Below, in pieces: positions 1-9,188 of a DNA stretch of 64,000 bases. Within the stretch, counting starts at the first letter, position 1, and the number at the start of each line of letters is the position of its first letter. The notes beneath the pieces are model-generated. The model was not told the DNA's origin and did not search any database. It saw only the letters and a list, made by a program, of their open reading frames with translations. This DNA comes from a bacterium HR28. GTDB taxonomy: Bacteria > Chloroflexota > Chloroflexia > Thermomicrobiales > Thermomicrobiaceae. The DNA is taken from the NCBI GenBank assembly GCA_002898255.1, contig BEIE01000005.1, positions 115,851 to 179,850 of the forward strand, written 5' to 3'. Both the position numbers and the translations under genes were made by a program.

Positions 1-742
1 CCTCATCTGGACGCGGCGGCACAACCGATGCTTCACCGAGCCAAAGCCGTAGAGCATTGGGCCAGGGGAGCTCGCGCGCGCCAAATCCATAGCCGACACG
101 TTCCGGGCGGAAGGGCGGCCATTGGAAACGCGCCAGTGTCACCAGAAGTGCTGCGCCAGTCGGGGTCACAAGCTCGGCGTCGATGTCAATTGGCACCGTT
201 GGCACCGCCGCACTAGCCAGAAGCGCGGCGGTCGCGGGAGCTGGAACCGGCAATCGACCATGTGCCGTCTCTACCCAGCCACGACTCATGGGCAACGGCC
301 CACAGGCGATCTCCTCTACCCCAAGAAGTTCAAACCCCCAGATGACCCCGACAATGTCAACGATCGAGTCGACAGCACCCACTTCATGAAAGTGCACCTG
401 CTCAACCGGCACCCCATGGACATGCGCCTCCGCCTCAGCCAGGCGCTGAAAAACAGCCAGCGCCCGCTGACGCACCCGTGGAGGAAGCGCGGAGGATACC
501 AAGAGGGCTCGAAGGTCATTCCAGTGACGCGCTGGCTGCGGCTCCTCTACCAGTACCCGCACCTGGGTACCGCGGAGACCGTGACGGACGACAGGCTCAG
601 CAACGATGCGGTATCCCTCGAGATCGAGTGTCGCAGCGAGCTGCGCGGACAGCTCCTCGACTGCCAGTCCGACATCAACCAACGCGCCGAGCAACATGTC
701 GCCGCTGGCGCCCGAGAATGGGTCAATCACGGCGATCCGCAC
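1..742 (-). CDS. larC: Nickel-pincer cofactor biosynthesis protein LarC (C-terminus cut by window edge)
   Basis: LarC inserts nickel into the pincer cofactor of lactate racemase and related enzymes. The visible 247 codons carry the family N-terminus VRIAVIDPFSGASGDM, followed by VEQVHFHEVGAVDSIVDIVG and the LPVPAPATAALL region, all typical of the LarC (DUF111) fold. The GTG start lies 3 bases after the rlmN stop. The last codons of rlmN supply an AGGAG ribosome binding site about 6 bases upstream, so the two genes are translationally linked. The reading frame stays open to base 1, so the C-terminal part is outside the window. LarB and LarE, the partner enzymes, are not seen. Family assignment is firm; the final substrate enzyme in this organism is unknown. 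Confidence 0.9.
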   Translation of the reverse strand, partial: MRIAVIDPFSGASGDMLLGALVDVGLAVEELSAQLAATLDLEGYRIVAEPVVRHGLRGTQVRVLVEEPQPARHWNDLRALLVSSALPPRVRQRALAVFQRLAEAEAHVHGVPVEQVHFHEVGAVDSIVDIVGVIWGFELLGVEEIACGPLPMSRGWVETAHGRLPVPAPATAALLASAAVPTVPIDIDAELVTPTGAALLVTLARFQWPPFRPERVGYGFGARELPWPNALRLWLGEASVVPPRPDE

Positions 743-745
743 GGC

Positions 746-1894
746 TCACTCCTGGAGAGCACGCGGCGCGACGCGGTCACCTGCGCGTCGTCCGCGTCGA
801 GCTTCCTCTTGGGCTCGCAACTGGCCGCAGGCGGCAGCGATCTCCACCCCACGCGAGTATCGCACCGTTGCCGGAATGCCATAGTGCTCGAGCACAGCAC
901 GGAACCGCTCGATCTGCTCTGGGGCTGGGCGGCGGAAAAGGGGTGCCGCAGGTGTCGGATTATAGGGGATTAGGTTCACATGGCACAGTAGGCCACGCAG
1001 CCGGCGAGCGAGCTCCGCCGCAGTACGCTCGTCGTCGTTGACCCCTTCGATCAGGACGTACTCAAACGTTACGCGTCGGCCGGTCTTCGCAACATAGCGT
1101 CGGCATGCCTCCAGCAGCTCAGCGATCGGCCAGCGCCGATTCAACGGGACAAGTTGCGAGCGGAGTGCATCGTTCGGAGCGTGAAGGGAGACAGCGAGCC
1201 TGACTTGGTAGGGTTCCTCGGCAAGCCGGTCGATGAACGGTACCATCCCCGCCGTCGAAAGCGTGATGTGGCGAGCACCGATGCCGAGGCCTTGCCGGTC
1301 GTTGACGATGGCGACGAATCGCATCACCTGGTCATAGTTCTGGAACGGTTCGCCCATCCCCATGACGACGATGTTCGAGAGGCGCCGTCCGCGCTCGCGC
1401 GCGAGGCGGGCGGCATAGACCGCCTGGCTCACCATCTCCCCGGCATCCAGGTTCCGGATCAACCCACCGAGCCCCGTCGCGCAGAAACTGCACCCAACAG
1501 CACAACCGATCTGACAGGAGACACAGACCGTGGTCCGATCAGGATAGAACATCAAGACTGTCTCAACAAAATGGTCGTCGGCCGTCCGGAAGAGAAACTT
1601 CACCGTCTCACCATCATCAGTGATCCGACGCCGCACTTCAGTCAGACCACTAATCGGCAGCGTTCCAGCGAGCTCGGTCCGCATCGCCTTGGGCAGGACG
1701 GTCATCGCATCGTAGTCGAGTGCGAGCTGCTGGTAGGCCCAGTGGAACAATTGCCGTGCACGGTAACGGGGATAACCTCGTTCCTCGACCCAGGCCTCCA
1801 ACTCGCGGAGCGTGAAGTCATGCAGCGTTCGCGACCGAGCTCGCCGCTGCCTCCCTTCTGTTCGTTTTCGCTCTGTTGCTGTCTGCGTCTGCAT
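746..1894 (-). CDS. rlmN: 23S rRNA (adenine2503-C2)-methyltransferase RlmN
   Basis: Radical SAM methyltransferase that methylates C2 of A2503 in 23S rRNA (and A37 of some tRNAs) in the cytoplasm. The CxxxCxxC iron-sulfur motif is seen as CAVGCSFC, followed by [11 protein letters not shown], the [13 protein letters not shown] glycine-rich motif and, near the C-terminus, the acceptor Cys region [13 protein letters not shown] prefer the ATG at 1894 because AGGTGG lies 9 bases upstream; an in-frame GTG at 1924 would add 10 residues and has no clear binding site. The gene sits between prsW and larC on the same strand with gaps of tens of bases or less, so the three are probably cotranscribed. The C-terminal tail after the core is basic and poorly conserved. 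Confidence 0.94.
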   Translation of the reverse strand: MQTQTATERKRTEGRQRRARSRTLHDFTLRELEAWVEERGYPRYRARQLFHWAYQQLALDYDAMTVLPKAMRTELAGTLPISGLTEVRRRITDDGETVKFLFRTADDHFVETVLMFYPDRTTVCVSCQIGCAVGCSFCATGLGGLIRNLDAGEMVSQAVYAARLARERGRRLSNIVVMGMGEPFQNYDQVMRFVAIVNDRQGLGIGARHITLSTAGMVPFIDRLAEEPYQVRLAVSLHAPNDALRSQLVPLNRRWPIAELLEACRRYVAKTGRRVTFEYVLIEGVNDDERTAAELARRLRGLLCHVNLIPYNPTPAAPLFRRPAPEQIERFRAVLEHYGIPATVRYSRGVEIAAACGQLRAQEEARRGRRAGDRVAPRALQE

Positions 1895-1940
1895 CTGACA
1901 CGTCCACCTCGATGGTCTGCTCACTATCCCATCGAGTGTA

Positions 1941-3200
1941 TCAACTCACCCTGGCCGTCTGTAGCCGGTCGAGTTCTGTTCGCCAGCGCCGGATCCGCAT
2001 CTCCAGCGCCTCCGACTCGAAGGCAGCAAGGTACCTTGGCAACCGGTCTCCACGAGCCTGATGCCACCGGCGGTAGGCCCAATCCACGAGCGCAATATCC
2101 AGCCGACGACGCAACCAGAAGGCACGCCACCCTGATGTCATGAGCACACGAAACTGCCGACCACGCCGTCGCCAGGGGCGCGTCAATGTGTCCAGATCGT
2201 CTGACTGTGCTAGCCCCTCCCGCACGGCCTCTTCCAGGTAGCGGCGCACATCGCGGCGACGCCGCCGAGCCGCCACGACCGCTACGATCGTCAGGGTGAG
2301 CGCACCCGGCAAGAGAATCCCGAACGGATACCCAACCAAGACAACGAGGCCCAGAACGACATTCTCGGTCGCCGCCGTAGCCACGGCAAGGCCGTTCCAC
2401 AGTGCATGAAAGAACATCGCTGCGGCCAAGCCCCCGATGGGCGCCAGAACTCGCAGGGAAACAGAACGCGTCGACCGTGCCAGACCGCAGCCGAGCCCGG
2501 TTAACGCGGTGTAGAAGGGGTGGCCAAAACCAGTAAGCAGCCCACGGATGACAAAGAGCACTCCCGTCGCCGCGAGCCCTTCTTCAGCGAGCGTCATCAG
2601 ATAGTATGAGAAATCCTCGACGACTGCGAAGCCGAGTCCCACCAGTCCCCCGTAGACGATCCCGTCAACGACGTCGTCGAATTCGTGACGTGCGAAGGCG
2701 AACAAGAACAAGAGAAAGGCTCCTTTCGCGAGTTCCTCGGTGACCGGGGCGAAGATCACGGTGCTCGCCGCGTCACTGATCGCCTCACTCGCTCCAAACA
2801 GTCCGCGTGCGATCACGTCAAGGGCCAGTGTGGAGAATCCGCCAACGAGTGTTCCGACGCCCGCACCCCACAAAAGCGCAATCAGTAGGAGCCATGGAGG
2901 TTCATGTTCGAGCGGATCGAGCCAGAGGAGAAACACCGCATAGAGCGGGGCAACGATGACCGCGAGCACCCCACCAATGAGCACAGCCTCAAGAGACGCC
3001 CCGAACACGAGCAGGCCGACTATGCAACAGGTGCTCAGCACCACAAGGCTACCTAGGCAACTGACTCCAACGTTCCAAATCGGTGCTCCGACTCGCGGTG
3101 CTCGGGCTGACACTGCTCTTCTCACAGAATTGCTCGCGTCATGCTCGTATGCGGTATATCGTAACAGCAGATCGAGGAGTCCGGTCGATCGTCGGAGCAC
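1941..3200 (-). CDS. PrsW-family intramembrane metalloprotease
   Basis: Multi-pass membrane protein of 419 residues. The PrsW signature is visible in order: [10 protein letters not shown] (the EExxK motif), [32 protein letters not shown] and FHALWNGLA, which carry the conserved Glu and His residues of this intramembrane protease family. The best known member cleaves an anti-sigma factor in Bacillus; no anti-sigma gene is visible here, so the substrate is unknown. About eight hydrophobic segments precede a basic cytoplasmic tail with many Arg residues. The GTG at 3200 is the most upstream start and lacks a good binding site, so the true start could lie slightly inside. Its promoter must fall in the 28-base gap shared with the divergent gene at 3229, or within that gene. 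Confidence 0.85.
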   Translation of the reverse strand: MLRRSTGLLDLLLRYTAYEHDASNSVRRAVSARAPRVGAPIWNVGVSCLGSLVVLSTCCIVGLLVFGASLEAVLIGGVLAVIVAPLYAVFLLWLDPLEHEPPWLLLIALLWGAGVGTLVGGFSTLALDVIARGLFGASEAISDAASTVIFAPVTEELAKGAFLLFLFAFARHEFDDVVDGIVYGGLVGLGFAVVEDFSYYLMTLAEEGLAATGVLFVIRGLLTGFGHPFYTALTGLGCGLARSTRSVSLRVLAPIGGLAAAMFFHALWNGLAVATAATENVVLGLVVLVGYPFGILLPGALTLTIVAVVAARRRRRDVRRYLEEAVREGLAQSDDLDTLTRPWRRRGRQFRVLMTSGWRAFWLRRRLDIALVDWAYRRWHQARGDRLPRYLAAFESEALEMRIRRWRTELDRLQTARVS

Positions 3201-3228
3201 GATCGCCTAGCGAGGAGAACTGAGAGAG

Positions 3229-4155
3229 ATGCAGGGACACTTGACCGAGCGTGGTCTCGCAATCCTCCAAGAGATTTCCGAAGTCTGGCCATCCGCTGCA
3301 CCGGCACGCATTCGTCCGGTTTATGACGACCTGCGAACAGCTTTGCATACGCCGGACGTGCCGTTCGCGTTCCGTTTCCTGGCACACTGGCCGCCGTACC
3401 TGGCCTACGCCGTTCGTCAGTTCAGTCCCTTCGTCCGCTCACTCGCTTTCGAGGATGCTGCCGATACGCTCCGTGCCGAAGCGGCGTCGGCACTGGCTCA
3501 GACGCCGCAGAGTCCTGCCTTCGAGCCGGTTCGCGCGCTTGTCTTGCGTGAGCACTACCTGGCTCCCAAGGTATTGCTCATCCTGACTGCCTTTGCGGTA
3601 GGACTCCGCGGCCGGACCAGCGAGGCTGCACCGCCTCTGGGCACGACGCTGCCGACCCCGGAACCGATTCCGGTACGACCGGCTGAGCTCCCGCGTGCAC
3701 TCGACGAGCGGATCGTACCCCTGCCAGAAATTGGCCTGATAAGCGACAAGGCACAAGCGCTGCTTGACGAACTCGCTGCACTGCGCGGCATTCCGTCTCT
3801 TGACGACTTCAGCCGTGCGCTCGCCGTACAGGATCTCCGCGCCCTCAGCGCGCTGAACGCGTTACGGCGAACGCTACCTGCGGACCTCTTGGCCACGGTC
3901 CGACGCCAGCTTCTCGAACTGGCGGACCGAGCTATCCGGCGTTTGACGCTGCCCGGCAGCAAGGTGCTCCCCGACTTCATGGTGCCGAACTCCGCGCTGC
4001 CGGACATCGAGGCTGCCGTTACCGCACTACAAGCGATCGCGCTGGAAGTCCTCATCGATGCCACGCTGGGTCGTGTGGCCATGGACGGTGCGAGTGCTGC
4101 ACAACGCTCCCCCTACCCGATCACCGTGGGGGCACAACAGGAAACAGGCGCGTGA
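3229..4155 (+). CDS. DehI-like (halocarboxylic acid dehydrogenase family) protein
   Basis: Protein of 308 residues, mostly alpha-helical. The first half contains RIRPVYDDLRTALHTPDVP, then FRFLAHWPPYLAYAVRQFSP, resembling the repeat unit of DehI-family group I 2-haloacid dehalogenases; a weaker copy (KAQALLDELAALRGIPSLDD, RALAVQDLRALSALNALR) occupies residues 165-215. DehI enzymes hydrolyse 2-haloacids with inversion or racemisation through an activated water. Many DehI-like proteins from non-degraders have unknown activity, so I would not claim dehalogenation. The ATG at 3229 follows a GAGAGA purine stretch. The 3' end overlaps the convergent CcdA-type gene by 35 bases. Confidence 0.6.
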   Translation: MQGHLTERGLAILQEISEVWPSAAPARIRPVYDDLRTALHTPDVPFAFRFLAHWPPYLAYAVRQFSPFVRSLAFEDAADTLRAEAASALAQTPQSPAFEPVRALVLREHYLAPKVLLILTAFAVGLRGRTSEAAPPLGTTLPTPEPIPVRPAELPRALDERIVPLPEIGLISDKAQALLDELAALRGIPSLDDFSRALAVQDLRALSALNALRRTLPADLLATVRRQLLELADRAIRRLTLPGSKVLPDFMVPNSALPDIEAAVTALQAIALEVLIDATLGRVAMDGASAAQRSPYPITVGAQQETGA

Positions 4156-4981
4156 ACGGCTCTGGCCAAGCTGCAGTTGTCAAGTAATAGGCCGCGAGCA
4201 GAATCAACACGATCGCAGACCAGCGTCGCAGCATGGCCGCGGTCGCCCTAGCTCGCGCACGAACCGCTGCCCCACTCCGTCCCGACAGTGCCACAATGCT
4301 CGCAAGGCCGAGAACGAAACTCAGCGCAGCCACTGCGAAGGCAACGAGGGCCCAGCGAGTACTGAGTAACGCACCAGTGTGCATGGCCAGACCGGCCACG
4401 ATTGGCCCCGTTCAGCCGAACCCCGCTACGCTATAGCCGATACCACCCAATACTGCTTGCCCGAACGAAGCTACCCCCGTTCTCCGGACAATCTGACGTC
4501 CCCATCGACTCAGCCAGCCAAGTGGGAATGTCCAGACACCGATTTGCGCGGCTGCCAATGCAAGCAGAACCAGGCCGACAAGTGTCCGTAAGAGACGGCC
4601 AGGAAGACTGGGGAATGTCACTCCCACCAGGATCTTTCCCGCGCCAAGTCCCACCAGTATCCCAAGGACGGCAAAGAAGGTGCTTGCTCCAATAGCAACT
4701 CCGAGGACACGCCAATATAACCCACCTTGGGGTTGGGGCCTTGACACAGTCGCGCCGGTACCAAAAGTCGCCAGTAAGAGGGGGAAAGAGCAGGGGGAAA
4801 ACAAACTTGCCAAGCCAGCAAGAACAGCGAGCGGGAAAACCAGCCCGACATCGAGCGGGGGTAATGCAAATCGCGGATAGTGCACGTAGGCCAACCAGTA
4901 GGCAAGGAGAGCCACCATACCAACAAGGAACGTCGCGATCACGAACATGAACAGGGTTCTCCAGTCTGTAGCTCGCCTCAT
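4121..4981 (-). CDS. CcdA/DsbD-type membrane thiol transporter, predicted selenoprotein (Sec190)
   Basis: Membrane protein of 286 residues if the TGA at 4412-4414 is read through. CcdA-family proteins move reducing equivalents across the membrane using two Cys residues, one in an early and one in a later membrane segment. Here the first is Cys64 (LFSPCSFPLLL). The second falls on the TGA in GYSVAGFG-U-TGPIVAGLAM, where the family has Cys followed by xGP. The frame continues with two further membrane segments (ALVAFAVAALSFVLGLASIV and IVLILLAAYYLTTAAW) to a normal stop. A bSECIS-like hairpin lies at 4382-4400. A plain nonsense mutation is possible but would not explain the Cys position, the hairpin and the intact downstream frame. 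The ATG at 4981 has GGGGGT upstream; a GTG at 4999 is an alternative. The gene is divergent from the OsmC-family gene across a palindromic operator. Confidence 0.85.
4382..4400 (-). promoter_or_regulatory. Predicted bacterial SECIS element of the CcdA-type selenoprotein
   Basis: Read on the minus strand, bases +12 to +30 after the TGA fold into CGUGGCC, loop GGUCU, GGCCAUG: seven pairs with one G-U. The stem begins after 11 bases and the loop carries GGU, close to the AGGUCU loop of the E. coli fdhF SECIS. SelB would bind this hairpin to deliver Sec-tRNA. The GGCC core and loop register match those in the UGSC gene at 24110. Confidence 0.8.
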
Positions 4982-5120
4982 CGTGTCTACCCCCGCCACA
5001 CTGATACCGACCGGCGCCGCGTGGTCCGCATCTCATGGTCTGACTGCGGAGAGAGATATCAATGGAAACCACTCGTCTATCATTCGTGCATGAACAGGAG
5101 CTCAGGAAGTTGATTTGATT

Positions 5121-5137
5121 ATACCCCTTGGGGGTAT
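5121..5137. promoter_or_regulatory. ATACCCC-TTG-GGGGTAT operator, CsoR/CstR type
   Basis: A perfect 7-base inverted repeat around a 3-base centre, located between the divergent CcdA-type and OsmC-family genes. AT-rich arms flanking C and G runs are the hallmark of CsoR-family sites (copper-sensing CsoR, persulfide-sensing CstR). On the minus strand the outer arm runs into a perfect TATAAT (5118-5123), so a bound repressor would cover the -10 region of the CcdA-type gene. On the plus strand it lies just upstream of the OsmC ribosome binding site. No regulator gene of this family is in the window. Confidence 0.65.
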
Positions 5138-5155
5138 CACGAAGGGGGTCATGGC

Positions 5156-5671
5156 GTGGATATCCGAACACTCCAACGGCCGCTCAAGCAACGCTATCGC
5201 GAGGAACCTGACGCAGCACGCATCACCTTACGCGCGGTAGCACAGCAGTTCGACTCGCCACTCCGTTGCCGCATCGAGACGACCGGCGGCACAGTGATCA
5301 GTGAAGCTCATCCCGGGGTTGGCGGGCCGGGGACGGCAAGCTGCTCCGGCGATCTCTTGCTCGCTGCTTTGGCAGCCTGCGCTCAAATCACCTGCCAGAT
5401 GGTCGCCAACGCTCTTGCCATCCCCATCGAGCACGTCAGCGTGACAGCCGAAGGTGATCTCGACCTTCGCGGCACGCTCGGCCTCTCGCGTGACGTTCCG
5501 GTGGGCTTCCAGACGATCCGCCTCTCGATCGATCTTAGAGCCCCAGAGGCAACACCGGAACAGCTCGCGAGTCTCCGCGAGAAGACCGAGCAGTTCTGTG
5601 TGATCTACCAGACTCTCAGGCAGCCACCGGAAATTACGGTGCACTGGCCGAGCAATTCCACTCAGCCGTAG
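5156..5671 (+). CDS. OsmC-family redox protein
   Basis: Protein of 171 residues with the OsmC fold signature: SGDLLLAALAACAQIT places the reactive Cys at residue 75, and REKTEQFCVIYQTL places the second at residue 148. OsmC and Ohr proteins are thiol peroxidases or persulfide/hydroperoxide handling enzymes that act as homodimers in the cytoplasm. Extra Cys residues at 63 and 80 flank the reactive one. The GTG start follows AAGGGGG at a spacing of about 9 bases. The gene is divergent from the CcdA-type selenoprotein across the CsoR-type palindrome, suggesting joint control in thiol, persulfide or copper stress. Its end overlaps the convergent RraA-like gene by 10 bases. Confidence 0.82.
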   Translation: MDIRTLQRPLKQRYREEPDAARITLRAVAQQFDSPLRCRIETTGGTVISEAHPGVGGPGTASCSGDLLLAALAACAQITCQMVANALAIPIEHVSVTAEGDLDLRGTLGLSRDVPVGFQTIRLSIDLRAPEATPEQLASLREKTEQFCVIYQTLRQPPEITVHWPSNSTQP

Positions 5672-6342
5672 AGCTCGGCCAAGCGCTCGATGGTGAAGCC
5701 AGGTGCCTGACAGGCCTCAATGATCCGACGCTCCCGCGCCTCGACCTCTTTGGCTGCACGATAAAGTTCCGAGGCGATCTCGAGCGGGATCTGGATTACG
5801 CCGTGCTTATCTCCGTGCAGCAGATCACCTGGATGCACGGTAAGGCCCCCGACCGTCACCGGTGTACCAAACTCCACGACATGCACATACGCATGAGAAA
5901 CCTGGACTTGACTGGCAAAGAAGTGGAAACCGAGTCGCTCTACTTCGTCGAGATCGCGAACACCACCGTTCGTGACGGTTCCGATGCACCCCAGTGCACG
6001 ATGGATATTTGCATTGACCTCGCCCCAAAAGGAACCGACCGGGGGATCGTCAAGGTCTTGAATCACGACGATCCGTGGCTCCGGGATCGTCAGAATGTAC
6101 TCCCACATCGCACGGCGCGGCACAGCCTCGCCCGGTTGGGGTGGTTGCGCAGCACGGATCTTGGCCGTGACAGCATAGCCGACCATCGTCCCGAGGTGGG
6201 GAAACATGCATTTGATGCTTGCGTCCATAAACCCAACGTTACGCGGTCGGACGTTGAACGTTTCAATCGCATTGGCCACCGTCGGTGTCGTGAGCGTCTG
6301 CAACGCTTTCAGTATCTCCGGTGCGAGCGGCGCTTTCGGCAT
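5662..6342 (-). CDS. RraA-like protein (HMG/CHA aldolase or demethylmenaquinone methyltransferase-like fold)
   Basis: Protein of 226 residues. It carries LTTPTVANAIETFNVRPRN at the N-terminus, GTVTNGGVRDLDEVERLGF (the GGxRD segment that binds metal and substrate in the aldolase branch) and HGDKHGVIQIPLEIA, all characteristic of the RraA superfamily. Members include the RNase E inhibitor RraA and class II 4-hydroxy-4-methyl-2-oxoglutarate aldolases; the conserved GGxRD and GDxxGV segments favour an aldolase or oxaloacetate decarboxylase-like enzyme over an RNase regulator. The ATG at 6342 has GGAGGGAGAG immediately upstream. The gene is divergent from the amidase gene; a shared promoter region of about 140 bases lies between them. 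Confidence 0.85.
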   Translation of the reverse strand: MPKAPLAPEILKALQTLTTPTVANAIETFNVRPRNVGFMDASIKCMFPHLGTMVGYAVTAKIRAAQPPQPGEAVPRRAMWEYILTIPEPRIVVIQDLDDPPVGSFWGEVNANIHRALGCIGTVTNGGVRDLDEVERLGFHFFASQVQVSHAYVHVVEFGTPVTVGGLTVHPGDLLHGDKHGVIQIPLEIASELYRAAKEVEARERRIIEACQAPGFTIERLAELYG

Positions 6343-6485
6343 CGCTCTCCCTCCTCGCTTCGGACCCTTCCCTAGGCGCGCATCATACCGGAGTTGCGAC
6401 AATCGCGCATCCATCAGGACTCGTCGAACCGATCCGTTCGCAGTAGGATGCGGTGCGGATAACGGCACAGCCGCGGAGGGGTGTC

Positions 6486-8075
6486 ATGGAGGTATCCCAG
6501 CTTGTGGAGCTCGCTCGCCAGAACCTCGCAGCGCTTGATATCCCAGTGACCGAGGAGGAACTGGAGCGTGCCCGTGAGGGCGGATTCTTCGCTACAGCTT
6601 TGGCCTTTCAGCAGCTACTGGAGCAACAGTCAGCGGACGACGAACTCCCCGACCTCTTCGGTGAGCGCTTGCTTGTCACTGCCGAGCCACCTACTCCGCA
6701 CGCGGTCGGGAACGGCACTGCACCCGACATCCTCACACTGGCCGCCGCTCTCCGCCGACGAGAGACGAGTAGCCGCGAACTCGTCCACCAGGCACTTCAG
6801 CACATCGCGCAGCGGGATGGTGAACTCAATGCATTCCAGCTGGTCCTGCCAGAGCAGGCGATGGTGCAGGCCACGCAGGCCGACGAAGAACTCGCTCGCG
6901 GGGTCGATCGTGGACCGCTGCATGGTCTCCCGGTCGCGCTCAAGGACCTGATCGACTTGGCAGGCACGCCGACGACTGCTGGATCGGCCATCCTCGCCAC
7001 CACACTCGCCGAGCGTGATGCAACTGTTGTCGAACGCCTCCGCGCAGCAGGAGCGATCATCATCGGCAAAACGCGCCTTCCGGAGTTCGCTTACTCGGGC
7101 GCTTCCAACAACCCACACTACGGTCCGGTGCGAAACCCTCGTGCTCCTGACCGCGATAGCGGTGGCTCGTCGAGCGGTTCGGCCGCAGCCGTCGCCGCTG
7201 GAATGGTGGTTATGGCAATCGGTTCCGACACTGGTGGCTCAATTCGCATTCCGGCAGCGTACTGCGGGCTGGTCGGTCTCAAGCCGACGTACGGTCGCGT
7301 CAGTCTCCTCGGGGTCTTTCCGTTGGCTTGGTCACTCGATCACCTTGGCCCGATCACCCGCACCGTCACCGATGCCGCCGTGTCGCTGGCCGCGATCGCT
7401 GGTGTTGACGCCCGTGACCCGCGTACCCGCGACCATCCACTCCCCGACCTGCAAGCAGCCGCCGCAGCAGATCGGATCGAGGGACGTATCGGCATCGTGC
7501 GCTCCTTCGGCAGTGAAGAGGCGCTGGCCGAGCCGGCAGTGATTCACGCCACGAACGCTGCAGTTCAGACACTTGCAGACGCTGGAGCGGAACTCGAGTG
7601 GATTGATCTCCCCGAACTTGGCCAGCTTCGTATCCTCAGCGCGACGATCTCGCAGCTTGAAGCTGCCGCAGTGCATGCTCCCACGGCACGCGAGCGCTGG
7701 TCGCGATATGGCGACTTCTTCCGGCTCCGCCTCATCGGCTGCTTCGCCTATCCTTCCTGGGCTTATCTTGCTGCCCAGCGACTGGCGAGGCGTGCGCGGG
7801 CGAGCCTCCAGCACATCCTGGATGTGCGGCGCCTTCACCTCCTCGCATTGCCCACTGCTCCATCCGTGGCACCGCCGCTCGGCCAGTGGTCACCGCGCGC
7901 GAGCTGGTTGACCTCGCCGTTCAATCTCCTCGGCTGGCCGGTTATCAGCGTGCCGGCAGGCCAAGACGACAGTGGACTCCCGATCGGGCTCCAGCTTGTC
8001 GCGCGCCCCTGGCGCGAAGACCTGGTGATCACTGCCGCTCGCATTGTCGAACAAGGAGCGAAGATTGCGTCGTGA
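6486..8075 (+). CDS. Amidase-signature family amidohydrolase
   Basis: Protein of 529 residues belonging to the amidase signature family, which hydrolyses carboxamides through a Ser-cis-Ser-Lys triad. The Lys is in LHGLPVALKDLIDLAG, the cis-Ser in SGGSSSGSAAAVAAG and the nucleophile in GSDTGGSIRIPAA. The first 80 residues resemble the short helical extension seen in several amidases of this branch rather than GatA, and no gatB or gatC neighbours are present, so a catabolic amidase is more likely than the tRNA amidotransferase subunit. The ATG at 6486 has GGAGGGG about 7 bases upstream. A natural substrate cannot be read from the sequence. Confidence 0.85.
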   Translation: MEVSQLVELARQNLAALDIPVTEEELERAREGGFFATALAFQQLLEQQSADDELPDLFGERLLVTAEPPTPHAVGNGTAPDILTLAAALRRRETSSRELVHQALQHIAQRDGELNAFQLVLPEQAMVQATQADEELARGVDRGPLHGLPVALKDLIDLAGTPTTAGSAILATTLAERDATVVERLRAAGAIIIGKTRLPEFAYSGASNNPHYGPVRNPRAPDRDSGGSSSGSAAAVAAGMVVMAIGSDTGGSIRIPAAYCGLVGLKPTYGRVSLLGVFPLAWSLDHLGPITRTVTDAAVSLAAIAGVDARDPRTRDHPLPDLQAAAAADRIEGRIGIVRSFGSEEALAEPAVIHATNAAVQTLADAGAELEWIDLPELGQLRILSATISQLEAAAVHAPTARERWSRYGDFFRLRLIGCFAYPSWAYLAAQRLARRARASLQHILDVRRLHLLALPTAPSVAPPLGQWSPRASWLTSPFNLLGWPVISVPAGQDDSGLPIGLQLVARPWREDLVITAARIVEQGAKIAS

Positions 8076-8495
8076 CGCAAGATGCCTCAGCACCAGGTGA
8101 CGACACGAGACCTGCCACGGTCACTGGAGCCGTTCACGCAGCTACGCGAGAGCTCCACTGGCTACCGGATTCCAACCAGAACTTCCCCACCGCATCTCAG
8201 CAGCTCAAGCAGCGTGCGCAGAACGGGAGAGCCACAGAAGCAGGTGCAAAGGCACAATCCGAATCACCTGTAGAAAGAACGCGCCGAGTCACTTGAATGC
8301 GTACGGTCGTGGATAGCCGTGCCCGTCACTGCCTCCTCACCGGTTGAGCCGGGGAGCGAGAATCACCGGACACCCTTTCCATTTCCAAGGCTGTGGGTCA
8401 TACTTCAACCGAGCGGTGCTCTTAGCTACTCGAGAAGAGGATCGTCTATTGGCACCGCTCACCGGTCGGTTCGACGAGGGAAAGGGAGGGTCACA
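8076..8495. other. Intergenic stretch before the superoxide dismutase gene
   Basis: About 420 bases with no convincing coding frame, repeat or strong hairpin. It should contain the promoter of the superoxide dismutase gene, whose start is preceded by GAGGGAAAGGGAGGG, but I cannot fix a -35/-10 pair with confidence. Confidence 0.5.
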
Positions 8496-9113
8496 ATGCC
8501 GTACGAACTCCCACCGCTTCCGTACCCCTACGACGCGCTAGAGCCATATATCGACGCTCGCACGATGGAGATCCACCACACAGGGCACCACGGTGCTTAT
8601 GTGCGCAATGTGAACGCCGCGCTCGAGAAGCATCCGGAACTCCCGGCAATGCCGATCGAGGAGCTTTTGCGTCGCATCAACGAGGTGCCAGAAGATATTC
8701 GCACGGCCGTGCGCAATAACGGTGGCGGCCATGCGAACCACACCATCTTCTGGCAGATCATGGGGCCCAATGCCGGCGGGGAACCAACCGGTGATCTTGC
8801 GCAGGCCATCACCGAGACCTTTGGTAGCTTCCAGCAGTTTAAGGAGCAGTTCTCCGCTGCTGCCGCTGGCGTGTTCGGCTCTGGATGGGCATGGCTGGTA
8901 CTAGATCAGAATGGAAAGCTCCAGATCATCACGCGACCCAATCAGGACAGCCCATACATGGACAACCTTTATCCTGTGATGGGGCTCGACGTTTGGGAGC
9001 ATGCGTATTATCTCAAGTACCAGAACCGGCGGCCGGAATATATCGCGAATTGGTGGAACGTCGTGAACTGGGACGCAGTCGCCCAGCGTTACCGCGAGGG
9101 GCTGAAGCGCTAA
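8496..9113 (+). CDS. sodA: Superoxide dismutase, Mn/Fe family
   Basis: Cytoplasmic enzyme of 205 residues that converts superoxide to oxygen and hydrogen peroxide. It starts with [19 protein letters not shown]; the metal ligands are visible in [13 protein letters not shown] (His), [11 protein letters not shown] (His) and [12 protein letters not shown] (Asp and His). The GGGHANH motif and the overall sequence are more like manganese than iron enzymes, but metal use cannot be settled by sequence alone. An earlier in-frame start would add a long unrelated extension; the ATG at 8496 has a strong GGGAGGG binding site and matches the family length. A strong terminator follows, so the gene is probably monocistronic. 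Confidence 0.96.
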   Translation: MPYELPPLPYPYDALEPYIDARTMEIHHTGHHGAYVRNVNAALEKHPELPAMPIEELLRRINEVPEDIRTAVRNNGGGHANHTIFWQIMGPNAGGEPTGDLAQAITETFGSFQQFKEQFSAAAAGVFGSGWAWLVLDQNGKLQIITRPNQDSPYMDNLYPVMGLDVWEHAYYLKYQNRRPEYIANWWNVVNWDAVAQRYREGLKR

Positions 9114-9132
9114 ACCGCACCTCCGACAGTGT

Positions 9133-9170
9133 GCGGGCACCAGGAGCGTGCTCCTGGTGCCCGCATTTTG
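9133..9170 (+). terminator. Rho-independent terminator after the superoxide dismutase gene
   Basis: A 15-base perfect inverted repeat (arms 9133-9147 and 9150-9164) beginning GCGGGCACC, followed by ATTTTG. It stands between the sod stop codon and the convergent dioxygenase gene and may serve both strands. Confidence 0.9.
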
Positions 9171-9188
9171 CTATCTCCGGCAAATCGT

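Noticed and set aside
122..973. Long plus-strand open frame over larC and rlmN
   Set aside because: It is antisense to two well-matched genes, has no family similarity and begins inside the larC sequence; GC-rich shadow frame.
4121..4399. Separate 92-residue membrane gene (second half of the CcdA-type frame)
   Set aside because: It has no ribosome binding site and continues the same frame and fold after the TGA; better read as part of one selenoprotein.
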